From Chloroflexota bacterium (GTDB lineage Bacteria > Chloroflexota > Dehalococcoidia > SM23-28-2 > RBG-16-64-32): a stretch of 20,279 nucleotides of DNA. The notes below the pieces were generated by a model that was given only the letters and a program-made list of their open reading frames with translations, did no database searches and had not been told where the DNA came from. Made by a program: the position numbers and the translations under genes. The DNA is taken from positions 1 to 20,279 of the forward strand of contig VBJT01000120.1 of NCBI GenBank assembly GCA_005880075.1, written 5' to 3'. Positions 8,476 to 15,620 of this stretch are shown here, in pieces; the stretch's first letter is position 1, and each line of letters opens with the position of its first letter.

Positions 8476-8880
8476 TCAGCCCACCCCGCCCGGCTCGGCT
8501 TCCCAGAAGATAGCCACCGCCCCGAGGTGCCGTCCGCCCTGACCCTCGATCGGAAACGCGCTCGCGTCTACAAGCCGCCACTCGCCGTCCAGCCCGCGGA
8601 TACGCAGGCGCAGATGGGCCGGCCGACGTTCCAGAAGGGCGATGTTGATCGGCAAGGATTCAGAATCCAGTCGGGAGCCATCCTCGCTTGTCGTTTGAAA
8701 GATCGTCGCCAGTTCCTCCGCGAGCATTTCCCCGGCCTCATCGAAGCGCCGGCCGAGCACCGCTTCCGCCGGCTCGTTGTAGTACACCAGATGCCCATTT
8801 TCGCCCATAACCCACACCGGCACTACTAGATAACTTGCCCATTGACGGGTAAGGATTAGTTCAATCGGTTGCTGGGCCAT
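8476..8880 (-). CDS. Stand-alone PAS-domain protein
   Basis: This 134-residue protein consists of essentially one PAS domain. It has the opening strands VVPVWVMGENGHLVYYNEPAEAVLGR (about residues 19-44; the 'D.dG.i.y.N.aae.l.G' signature), the middle RLDSESLPINIALLERRPAHLRLRI, and closing strands with WRLVDASAFPIEGQGGRHLGAVAIFW. There is no kinase, cyclase or DNA-binding output domain, so it must act through a partner or as a sensor/scaffold. The start is ATG 8880, with GAGG eight bases upstream as a plausible ribosome-binding site. It lies 71 bases after the smc stop and directly before the MBL hydrolase, which may be its partner (inference from spacing only). The ligand is unknown. Confidence 0.8.
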   Translation of the reverse strand: MAQQPIELILTRQWASYLVVPVWVMGENGHLVYYNEPAEAVLGRRFDEAGEMLAEELATIFQTTSEDGSRLDSESLPINIALLERRPAHLRLRIRGLDGEWRLVDASAFPIEGQGGRHLGAVAIFWEAEPGGVG

Positions 8881-8951
8881 CCAGTTCGCCTCGCCGGAAT
8901 GCGCCGCCCTTAAACGAGCGTCCGACCGCTATTCTACAAAAGCCCGAGCGC

Positions 8952-11900
8952 TCAGTTCGCGGCGATCGTCTGCCCAGCCGGCAGGTCGGCCAGCCGCATC
9001 GAAAGCACGCGCGAAGCGCCGTCAGGTGCGATCGAGACGCCGTAGATGCTGTCCGCCACTTCGATCGTCCGCCGGTTGTGCGTGATTACGATAAATTGCG
9101 TCCGCTGCGCCAGGTCGTGCAGCGCCGAAGCGAACCGGCCTACGTTCGCTTCGTCCAGCATCGCGTCGACTTCGTCCAGCACGCAGAACGGCGACGGGTT
9201 CGCCTGGAGCAGCGCAAACAGCAACGAAACCGAGGTCAGCGCTTTCTCCCCGCCTGAGAGCTGTGCGAGCGTCTTGGTGCGTTTGCCGGGCGGCTGCGCC
9301 TCGATTTCCACCCCCGAGTTAGACGGGTCCTTTGGATCAGTCAGGCTCAGCTCCGCGTGTCCGCCGCCGAAGAACGCCTTGAAATACTGCTCGAAGCCGC
9401 GCGCCACCTTCTCGAACGTCGTCTCGAAGCGCTTGCGCATCAGAGTGGTGAGCTCCTCGATGGCACGATGAAGCGACTTCTCGGCGTTGGCGAGGTCGTC
9501 CAGCTGTCCAGCGAGGAAGCTGTGCCGCTCGCTGAGAGACTCGTAGTCTTCCCGCGCCTCGACGTTCACTGGGCCGAGGTTGCGGATCTGGGCGCGCAGC
9601 TTGTCAATCTGGCCGCGCAGCCCTTCCTGGTCGATGTGCGCGCCGCCTGAGATCGGGCGCCCTTCCCAGGACGGTCCCTCGCCCTCCTCCGTCCCCTCTT
9701 GACCCGCCGCCAGCCAGAACGGGACGGTCACCTCCTCGGCCTCCCCCACCTGGATGTTCCCGTCCGCTGTCAGTTTGAGCCCATCCTCCTCGATCCGCAC
9801 TCGCAGCGTATCCACTTCCACCTCCCAGCGGCGCACCTCCGCCTCGGCCTCCAGCGCCCGGCGCTCGCTCTCAAACAGCCGGGTCTGTGAGCTCATTACC
9901 TGCGAGTGCAGATCGCGCTGCCTCGCCTCGAGGTGATGCGAGCCCTCTTCCCCGGGCCGAACCGTCTCGACGAAGGTCTCCATCCGCTCTCTTGCCTCGC
10001 GCAGGCTCGTGTCGTCCGCCTCGACGCTCGATGTAAGCGTGGTCAGTTCCATTTCTAGGCCGCGCAACTGCGCCGCCTTCGCTGAGACCTGCGCCTCCAG
10101 CCGCCCCAGCGCCGCTTCGGCGGCCGCTCGCTGCGCCCCCAGCGAGCGGTATCGCGCGTCCACGCCACCGAGCGCATTCGCCGCCTCTTCGACAGCCGCA
10201 GTCAGCGCCTTCCGCCGTTGTTTGATCACGCTGTTCGCCTGCCCCACGTACTTTCCCGTCTCGGCGGACTCCCTGGCCTGCTCCAGCAGCAACGCCCGTT
10301 CGCTCTCCAGTCGTTCCGCCTCCACCGCCAGCGCGCGCTGCTGTTCGCGCAGACTGCCCTGCGAGCCGATCAGTCCGCGCATTTCGCCGCGCAGCTGGGC
10401 CAGCCTCTGCTGACGCTGCGAGAGCGAGTCCTGCAATTTCCGCCGCTTGTCCAGGCCGGTCTCCGCATTCTTCGTAAGCGCGGCGAGTTCTGACTCGGCC
10501 TTCCGCCGCCTCTCCCGTAGCGAATCAACCTCCCGCTCCGCGACGTTCAGAGACCGCCTGATTCGGTCCATCTCCTTCGGGATCACTTCCATGTCTCGTT
10601 CATAGCCGAGGATGAAGGGCCGGCTCGTCGGCGGCTGTCCGCCGCTGATGTAGCCTGACGGATGGAACAGAATGCCGTCGAGCGTCACGACCGTCCCCAG
10701 CCCCCGCCGCATTACACGGGCCGCAGCGGTCACGTCCTGCACTACGACAGTGCGGCCGAGAAGGTTGTTCACCAGCTTCTCGTAGCGGGCCGGATACTTC
10801 ACGAGCCTCGCCGCGACGCCGACGACGCCCTTCTCCTTCATGATGTTCAGCGGGTATACCGACTTGATCGTGTCCAACGGGAGCACGGCGGTGCGCGGCC
10901 CCCCTTCGGCGACGAGCGACTGAATCGCGGAGATCGCCTGAGCCTGTCTGTCGAAAATGAAGGCCTCGATTTGACCGATCAAAGCGGCGGCAATTGCATC
11001 CTCCAGCCCCCGCGGGACGCGGATGACCTCGTACACGGTCGACAGCGCGCCCTCGATTATCACGGCTGCATCCGGCGACGTCGCCTGCGCCTGCTTCTGC
11101 GCCTCCTCCAGCACACCGAGCCGAGCTTCGAGCCCTTGTAGCTTGCCACGCCGTTCGTTCTGGTCTGCCTCCAGCTTCCCCAGGGTCTGCGTGACCTGCC
11201 CAAGGTCGCGCTCAAGTGTCTCGCGCCGGCCCATCGTGAGCGAGACTTGCTCGATCAATTCGGCTTCCTGGCTGCGCAGACTGCGCAGCACCCGCAACTC
11301 CCCGGCCATCTGGCTGATCAGCGAGCGCCGCCGCGTGTCCAGCCGAGCGGCGTCGCGCTCGAGATCGCGCTGGCCGTCGGCTAGCTTGCGAACCCGCGCC
11401 TTCATCTCGGACGCGGCTGCCTCCAGCCGCTTGCTTTTCGCTTCGGCGTCAGCTCCGTGCGTCAGCGCGTCGCGAAACTCCTGCTCGAGTGCCGTCAGGT
11501 CGGCGTGGCGCGCCGCCAGCGCCTCCTTCGCGTCTTGTAACTCGGCCTCGGTCTGACCACGCGTTTCCTCCTCCGCCGCCAGCATGCCGCTCGTCCGCTC
11601 GCGCTCCTCTTCGAACACGCGCAGCTCGCCCGCCAGCTCGCCGGAACGAGCCTCGAGAATCGCCCGACGTTCCCTGGCCACCGCCAGCCGCCGTTCGAGG
11701 TCGCGGATGCGCTGGTCGAGGCGTTCTCGCTCGGCCGCCGATGCTGCTGCTGCCCGGCGATGCTCCTCGAGCTGCCTCGCTATCTCCGACAGCTCTCGCT
11801 GACAGGTCTCGAGCGCGACCTTCGCCTGCACGAACTCCGCCTGCGCCTGGTCGTGGTTGGCCCTTGCGACTGCCAGCGATTCCTGCGCCCGGTGCCATTG

Positions 11901-12596
11901 GTGCTCGTAGAACGCCTGCAGCGCCTGCCGCAACTCCCTCGAAAGTTGCGCGTGCTCGCCGGCGCGCTTCGCCTGCCGCTCGAGCTGCGCGAGCCTCGGC
12001 GCGATCTCTTTCATCAGCAACCGGACGCGCTCGACGTTCTCGTGCGTCGCCTTTAGCCGGTCCTGCGCCTCCTCAATCTTGAGCCGGTAGCGCTGGATGT
12101 CCGCCGCTTCTTCGATCAGCAGCCGCCGTTCCTCGGGACGAAGGTTGAGCACGCTCTCCACGAGCCCTTGCCCGATGATTGCGTACGAGCTCTGGCTGGC
12201 ACTCGCTTTCGTGAGCAGCGACTGGATCTCGCGCAACCGCACCTTCTTCTTATTGATGATGTAGTCGCTGTCGCCCGAGCGAAAGCCGCGCCGGGCCGCC
12301 GCCACTTCCGGGACGTCGACGGGCAGCCAGCCGTCACTGTTGTCGAGCGTTAGCGTAACTTCGACGCGGTCTGAGCGGGCGCGCGTCGCGGACCCCGCGA
12401 AGATGATGTCTTCGAGCTTCTTGGCGCGCAGCAACCGGCCCGACTGCTCGCCCAGCACCCAGCGGAGCGCGTCAGCGATGTTCGATTTGCCAGACCCGTT
12501 AGGGCCGACGATTGCCGTGATGCCCTGACCGAACTCGAACGTCGTGCGCGTCGCGAAGCTCTTGAAGCCCTGGACGTCGAGCCGCTTCAGGTACAC
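8952..12596 (-). CDS. smc: Chromosome segregation ATPase SMC
   Basis: This full-length 1214-residue SMC protein organises and segregates the chromosome with ScpA and ScpB. The N-terminal head has MYLKRLDVQGFKSF and Walker A GPNGSGKS (31-38). Two long Glu/Arg/Ala-rich coiled-coil stretches flank a hinge of ~150 residues around position 500-660 (PLDTIKSVYPLNIM, GVVGVAARLV, NNLLGRTVVVQD, HPSGYISGG). The C-terminal head has the ABC signature LSGGEK (1113-1118) and Walker B with D1141/E1142 in VLDEVD, then FIVITHNRRTIEVADSIYGV. A Gly/Glu-rich stretch just before the C-terminal head (AAGQEGTEEGEGPSW) is probably a lineage-specific loop. The start is GTG 12596, nine bases after the rnc stop and without a clear Shine-Dalgarno, suggesting coupling to rnc translation. 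Confidence 0.98.
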   Translation of the reverse strand: MYLKRLDVQGFKSFATRTTFEFGQGITAIVGPNGSGKSNIADALRWVLGEQSGRLLRAKKLEDIIFAGSATRARSDRVEVTLTLDNSDGWLPVDVPEVAAARRGFRSGDSDYIINKKKVRLREIQSLLTKASASQSSYAIIGQGLVESVLNLRPEERRLLIEEAADIQRYRLKIEEAQDRLKATHENVERVRLLMKEIAPRLAQLERQAKRAGEHAQLSRELRQALQAFYEHQWHRAQESLAVARANHDQAQAEFVQAKVALETCQRELSEIARQLEEHRRAAAASAAERERLDQRIRDLERRLAVARERRAILEARSGELAGELRVFEEERERTSGMLAAEEETRGQTEAELQDAKEALAARHADLTALEQEFRDALTHGADAEAKSKRLEAAASEMKARVRKLADGQRDLERDAARLDTRRRSLISQMAGELRVLRSLRSQEAELIEQVSLTMGRRETLERDLGQVTQTLGKLEADQNERRGKLQGLEARLGVLEEAQKQAQATSPDAAVIIEGALSTVYEVIRVPRGLEDAIAAALIGQIEAFIFDRQAQAISAIQSLVAEGGPRTAVLPLDTIKSVYPLNIMKEKGVVGVAARLVKYPARYEKLVNNLLGRTVVVQDVTAAARVMRRGLGTVVTLDGILFHPSGYISGGQPPTSRPFILGYERDMEVIPKEMDRIRRSLNVAEREVDSLRERRRKAESELAALTKNAETGLDKRRKLQDSLSQRQQRLAQLRGEMRGLIGSQGSLREQQRALAVEAERLESERALLLEQARESAETGKYVGQANSVIKQRRKALTAAVEEAANALGGVDARYRSLGAQRAAAEAALGRLEAQVSAKAAQLRGLEMELTTLTSSVEADDTSLREARERMETFVETVRPGEEGSHHLEARQRDLHSQVMSSQTRLFESERRALEAEAEVRRWEVEVDTLRVRIEEDGLKLTADGNIQVGEAEEVTVPFWLAAGQEGTEEGEGPSWEGRPISGGAHIDQEGLRGQIDKLRAQIRNLGPVNVEAREDYESLSERHSFLAGQLDDLANAEKSLHRAIEELTTLMRKRFETTFEKVARGFEQYFKAFFGGGHAELSLTDPKDPSNSGVEIEAQPPGKRTKTLAQLSGGEKALTSVSLLFALLQANPSPFCVLDEVDAMLDEANVGRFASALHDLAQRTQFIVITHNRRTIEVADSIYGVSIAPDGASRVLSMRLADLPAGQTIAAN

Positions 12597-12605
12597 TTCG
12601 GACCG

Positions 12606-13331
12606 CTATGTGCCGGTCGCGGCGAGTGTCTCCAGCGCCTGCCGGGCGGCATTCAGTTCAGCCTGCTTCTTGTTCCGCCCCTGCCCGCGCCCCAGGACCT
12701 GCTCACCCACGCTCACGTCCACCGTGAACAGCTTGGCGTGGTCTGGGCCTTCTGAAGAGACCATTTGGTACTCCGGTATTTCGTGCCAGCGCGTCTGCGC
12801 CACGTGCTGAAGTTCGCTCTTGCTATCAGCCGTCACACCCCGCTCCGCTATTTCGTCGAAGTCCGGCTTGAGCAGTTTCAGTACCAGCTTGCGCGCCTTC
12901 GCCATGCCCCCGTCCATGAACGCCGCCCCGATCAACGCCTCGAACGCCCCCGCCAGGTTCGACGGCCGTTTGCGCCCTCCCGATAACTCCTCGCCCTTGC
13001 CGAGCACCAGGTACGACCCCAAGTCGATGCGCTCGGCCGCCTGCGCGAGGGCGTCCCAGCGCACGAGCAGCGCACGCAGCTGGCTCAGATGACCTTCGCT
13101 GAGCGCCGGATAGTCGCGGTACAATTTCTCGGAGACGATGAGGCCGAGCACCGCGTCCCCGAGGAATTCGAGCCTCTCGTTCGATTCGATCTCGCGGTCA
13201 GGGGCCTCGTTCAGGTAGGAGCGGTGGTACAGCGACTGCTGCAGCATCTCCGGATCGTTGAAGCTAAGTCCCAGCGCGATACCCAGCTCGGTTGCCGGCC
13301 GGCGTCGCGTTATCGTGCCTTGTCTAACCAT
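12606..13331 (-). CDS. rnc: Ribonuclease III
   Basis: This 241-residue double-stranded-RNA endonuclease processes rRNA precursors and some mRNAs. The nuclease domain carries the signature NERLEFLGDAVL (51-62) with E52, E55 and D59. The second metal-binding segment reads LAGAFEALIGAAFMD (126-140), where E131 matches the essential E. coli E117. The Asp normally three residues earlier (E. coli D114) is Gly128 here. The C-terminal dsRNA-binding domain covers about residues 168-238, ending GRGQGRNKKQAELNAARQAL. The start is ATG 13331; no strong ribosome-binding site is seen. It is the first gene of the rnc-smc cluster, preceded by a near-consensus promoter and a ~120-base leader containing a hairpin. 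In several bacteria RNase III cleaves its own leader to control its level; that could apply here. Confidence 0.96.
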   Translation of the reverse strand: MVRQGTITRRRPATELGIALGLSFNDPEMLQQSLYHRSYLNEAPDREIESNERLEFLGDAVLGLIVSEKLYRDYPALSEGHLSQLRALLVRWDALAQAAERIDLGSYLVLGKGEELSGGRKRPSNLAGAFEALIGAAFMDGGMAKARKLVLKLLKPDFDEIAERGVTADSKSELQHVAQTRWHEIPEYQMVSSEGPDHAKLFTVDVSVGEQVLGRGQGRNKKQAELNAARQALETLAATGT

Positions 13332-13358
13332 AGCGCTAATTCAATCCAGTGACAAAGA

Positions 13359-13378
13359 GAGCCGCTCGAAGGCGGCCC
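13359..13378 (-). promoter_or_regulatory. Hairpin in the predicted rnc mRNA leader
   Basis: On the minus strand GGGCCGC and GCGGCTC can pair (seven pairs, one G-U) around a CTTCGA loop, ending about 28 bases before the rnc start codon. It lies in the leader predicted from the promoter at 13460-13488. A role in RNase III autoregulation is an inference from other species. The stem is short compared with known RNase III target sites. Confidence 0.35.
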
Positions 13379-13459
13379 ATTCTGCTGTCGTGACATCCCG
13401 GAAACGTCTAAGGCCGAAACCTATGTCTCCCGGCGGACATCACGCAGGTTCACCCGCAA

Positions 13460-13488
13460 ATGATAGGTTCGCCCCACTGTGCTGTCAA
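13460..13488 (-). promoter_or_regulatory. Near-consensus sigma70 promoter for rnc-smc
   Basis: On the minus strand a perfect -35 hexamer TTGACA (13483-13488) is followed after exactly 17 bases by TATCAT (13460-13465), one mismatch from TATAAT. Transcription would start near 13453 and give rnc a leader of about 120 bases. It lies in the divergent region between rnc and cca. It overlaps the upstream GTG (13479) that would otherwise extend cca, which favours the later cca start. This is the strongest promoter-like signal I noticed in the window. Confidence 0.75.
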
Positions 13489-13517
13489 GACGAAAGTCGA
13501 CGATAAGGCAGAGGCTG

Positions 13518-14882
13518 GTGCCAAAACCAAACCTTATCGGTAAATTACGCGAGGGCCTCCCCGCTCCCGCTCGCTCGCTGCTCGACCAACTCATCAAGCT
13601 CGCGGATGGTCGCGGCCTGCCGGTCTACCTCGTCGGCGGTCCCTTGCGCGACCTCCTCCTCGACCGGCCCTCGCTCGACCTCGACATCGCCATCGAAGGC
13701 GACGCGATAGCGCTGGCCCACCAACTTGCGGAATCCCTGTCGAGAGAGAACAAGGCTGGTTCCGCTCGTCCGGAGGCGCTCGTAGGACGAGCGGCGGCGA
13801 CGACGTTCGAGCCTAGGGTAGTCACCCACTCCACCTTCCTCACCGCCGCCGTGCGAATCCCCAGCTTCCACGTCGACCTCATCACCGCGCGCTCCGAGAC
13901 CTACCGCCGCCCGGGCGCTCTCCCGACCGTCACTCCCGCAACGATCGAAGATGACCTCCTCCGCCGAGACTTCGCCATCAACGCGCTCGCGCTCCGGCTG
14001 AACAGCCCCGACGCAGGCGAGATCATCGATCCGTCCGGCGGCCGCGCCGACCTCCACGCGCGCCTCGTGCGCGTCCTCCACGACCGCTCCTTCCAGGACG
14101 ACGCCACCCGCATTTCCCGCGGCGTCCGCTACGCGTCTCGCTTCGGCTTCGAGATCGAGCCGCAGACGCTCGATCGGCTGAAGCGGGATGTTCGCTACCT
14201 CGCGACCATAAGCGGCGCCCGCCTCCACCACGAGTTCGTCCGCATCTTCGCTGAGGACGCGCCGGAAGAGATCCTCCGCCGCCTCCACGACCTGGGCGCG
14301 CTCGCCGCGATCCATCCCGCCCTCCGCTTCGGTCCCCCGCAGGCGCACGCCTTCCCCCGCCTCGGCGAGCTGAACCCGGCCGGCGCCCGCGCCGCCTACT
14401 GGCCGGCGCTCGCCTGGAGTCTAAGCGAGCCACAAGCCCTGGACCTTGCCCGCCGTCTCGCCGCAACCAAACCTCAGCGCAAAGCGATGGCCGCTATGCC
14501 CGCCCTCCAGCGCCTCGAACCGAAGCTTGCTCGACCCAATCTCAAACGCAGCGCCTTCGCCGAACTCCTCTCGCCCTTCCCGCTGCCCGCCCTCTGGGCC
14601 TTCGCCGCCCTAACCGAGGACTCAACCGCCCGAGACCGCCTCCTCAACTACCTCACGAAAGCCCGGCACGAACGCCCCCACCTCACCGGCAACGACCTCC
14701 TCGCCCTCGGAGTCCCAGAAGGTCCTGAGCTCGGGGAAATCCTCCGCCGCCTCCTGTACGCCCGTCTCGACGGCGAAGCCACTACCCGCGAAGACGAGGA
14801 GCATCTCGCCCGCCAACTAATCGAGGAAGGCACCAAGCCACACCATCACGGCAAGAACGCCACCTCTTCCCGTTCGTCCTGA
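13518..14882 (+). CDS. cca: CCA tRNA nucleotidyltransferase / poly(A) polymerase family protein
   Basis: This is a class II nucleotidyltransferase, which adds or repairs the tRNA CCA end (some relatives add only A or CC, or make poly(A)). Numbering from GTG 13518 (454 residues): YLVGGPLRDLLLDR contains the GG-RD signature (40-45), DLDIAIEG gives the two metal Asp (D54, D56), and HVDLITAR gives the third (D120). LRRDFAINALAL near 149 is the conserved RRDFTINA motif, followed by RISRGVRYASRFGFEI of the neck domain. An earlier in-frame GTG at 13479 would add 13 residues, but it falls inside the opposing rnc promoter. The later GTG is preceded by AAGG and GAGG. Residues ~78-104 form an extra segment built around a REP-like palindrome, and the stop codon lies within a second copy of that repeat. 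The palindrome-derived part replaces what is usually a short turn. Confidence 0.88.
   Translation: MPKPNLIGKLREGLPAPARSLLDQLIKLADGRGLPVYLVGGPLRDLLLDRPSLDLDIAIEGDAIALAHQLAESLSRENKAGSARPEALVGRAAATTFEPRVVTHSTFLTAAVRIPSFHVDLITARSETYRRPGALPTVTPATIEDDLLRRDFAINALALRLNSPDAGEIIDPSGGRADLHARLVRVLHDRSFQDDATRISRGVRYASRFGFEIEPQTLDRLKRDVRYLATISGARLHHEFVRIFAEDAPEEILRRLHDLGALAAIHPALRFGPPQAHAFPRLGELNPAGARAAYWPALAWSLSEPQALDLARRLAATKPQRKAMAAMPALQRLEPKLARPNLKRSAFAELLSPFPLPALWAFAALTEDSTARDRLLNYLTKARHERPHLTGNDLLALGVPEGPELGEILRRLLYARLDGEATTREDEEHLARQLIEEGTKPHHHGKNATSSRSS
13762..13794. repeat. REP-like palindrome embedded in the cca coding sequence
   Basis: CCGCTCGTCC (13762-13771) and GGACGAGCGG (13785-13794) form a perfect ten-base stem around a 13-base loop. 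Positions 13764-13792 align without gaps to 14872-14900 (23 of 29 identical), and similarity continues about 17 bases further right. It is translated in frame as part of GSARPEALVGRA. It resembles the widespread bacterial palindromes of the form TTCGTCCTGAG...CGAAGGA. Confidence 0.7.
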
Positions 14883-14903
14883 GGCTCTCGAAGGATGAAC
14901 GGG
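14869..14903. repeat. REP-like palindrome spanning the cca stop codon
   Basis: CCCGTTCGTCCT (14869-14880) pairs with AGGATGAACGGG (14892-14903): twelve pairs, one of them G-T, around an 11-base loop. It belongs to the common TTCGTCCTGAG...CGAAGGATGAA class of dispersed palindromes and is a second copy of the element at 13762. The cca TGA (14880-14882) lies within it. There is no T-run, so it is not a classic intrinsic terminator, though as RNA it could stabilise the transcript's 3' end. Confidence 0.75.
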
Positions 14904-14930
14904 GGCAACGACGTCCGGCTCTTATAGACT

Positions 14931-14963
14931 TGAACTGACAACTGATAACCGAGAACTGACAAC
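14931..14963. repeat. ACTGA/ATAACC-type short repeat directly before the zinc-ribbon gene
   Basis: This stretch is made of imperfect units such as AACTGACAACTGATAACC and GAGAACTGACAAC. The 28 bases 14936-14963 match 18251-18278 at 25 positions. Low-complexity dispersed repeats of this kind are known from several bacterial phyla. It ends one base before the ATG of the zinc-ribbon protein and occupies the place where a ribosome-binding site would be. Confidence 0.7.
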
Positions 14964-14964
14964 C

Positions 14965-15198
14965 ATGCAAAGCATCTGTCACGTCTGCGGCGACCCCCTC
15001 ACCGACGCCAATTCCGCCGTCTGCAACACCTGCGGCAACCGCTTCCACCTCCGCCTCCGCAACGACGCCGAAGGCCGCGACTGCGGCGACGTCTGGATCA
15101 ACGAACAGTTCCTCTCCCTCGAGTTCGCCTGCTTCACCTGCCTTCGCGGCGAAACAGCCGCCGAAGTAGGCGAGCCGCCGGTCGGGCGGGGGCACTAG
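14965..15198 (+). CDS. Small zinc-ribbon protein
   Basis: This 77-residue protein is rich in Cys pairs: C5 and C8 (CHVC), C20 and C23 (CNTC), C40 (DCGDVW) and C56 and C59 (CFTC). H28 is also near the second pair. The first two pairs make a classic four-Cys zinc ribbon. C40, C56 and C59 could hold a second metal with another ligand. The regular Cys spacing and codon use argue that it is a true gene rather than chance. It starts at ATG 14965 right after a short repeat with no visible Shine-Dalgarno, and ends tail to tail with the opposite gene, sharing the CTAG at the junction. It follows cca by 82 bases and may share its transcript. The function is unknown; nucleic-acid or protein binding is only a guess from the fold. 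Confidence 0.7.
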   Translation: MQSICHVCGDPLTDANSAVCNTCGNRFHLRLRNDAEGRDCGDVWINEQFLSLEFACFTCLRGETAAEVGEPPVGRGH

Positions 15199-15587
15199 CG
15201 CTTGTCGAGCCAGGTGAGTAGCGTCTTCGACCACCCATCGGGATCGCGCACTCGAAAATGATAATTGACCGCCTCGGTCGCGACGGTCAGATTTGCCCCA
15301 AGACGCTCGCGGGTAAACGCGTACCAGGGTGCAAAGAACCACGCAAGGGCCTCACGAAACGTCAATGGCCACAGTTCAGACCGTACATCTAAAATCGAGT
15401 CCCGGTTAAAACTGATCGGGCGGTCCGCCCACGACGTTACTAACGGCGGATCAGTCGCACGGTCGAAATACAGGCGATCATGACTCAGAATTAAGGATCC
15501 TTGGTGCCTCACTGGGAAGACGCCAAGAAAGAATCGGACCACCGTGGCAGCTGAAGCCTTAAGTACATGGTTCTCAAACCTGTCCAT
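15195..15587 (-). CDS. Hypothetical protein, possible PH/GRAM-like domain
   Basis: I do not recognise this 130-residue protein as a named family. It has the strand-rich pattern and closing helix of bacterial PH/GRAM-like domains: GSLILSHDRLYFDR (30-43) resembles the 'g.L.lT..rl.f' strand pair, RDSILDVR (62-69) the 'i..i..v' strand, and the C-terminus WSKTLLTWLDKR would be the capping helix. A hydrophobic, aromatic-rich segment in the middle (FREALAWFFAPWYAFTR, 77-93) could touch a membrane. A second protein of this general pattern lies at 17286-17762. Start ATG 15587 is 33 bases after the M20 peptidase stop, so the two are likely co-transcribed. The end overlaps the end of the zinc-ribbon gene by four bases on the other strand. 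Confidence 0.55.
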   Translation of the reverse strand: MDRFENHVLKASAATVVRFFLGVFPVRHQGSLILSHDRLYFDRATDPPLVTSWADRPISFNRDSILDVRSELWPLTFREALAWFFAPWYAFTRERLGANLTVATEAVNYHFRVRDPDGWSKTLLTWLDKR

Positions 15588-15620
15588 TGCTCCGGTCGGA
15601 TCCGGTCCTATCGCCAGACT

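Noticed and set aside
9640..9730. Extra Gly/Glu-rich segment in SMC as a repeat insertion
   Set aside because: The DNA shows no repeat units or palindrome; a lineage-specific loop in a tolerant region is the simpler reading.
13545..14348. Long open frame on the minus strand opposite cca (and similar long frames opposite smc, rnc, the M20 gene and the membrane-protein genes)
   Set aside because: The composition is Arg/Ala/Gly/Ser-rich with no motifs, while the other strand codes well-conserved enzymes. Such shadow frames are expected in GC-rich DNA.
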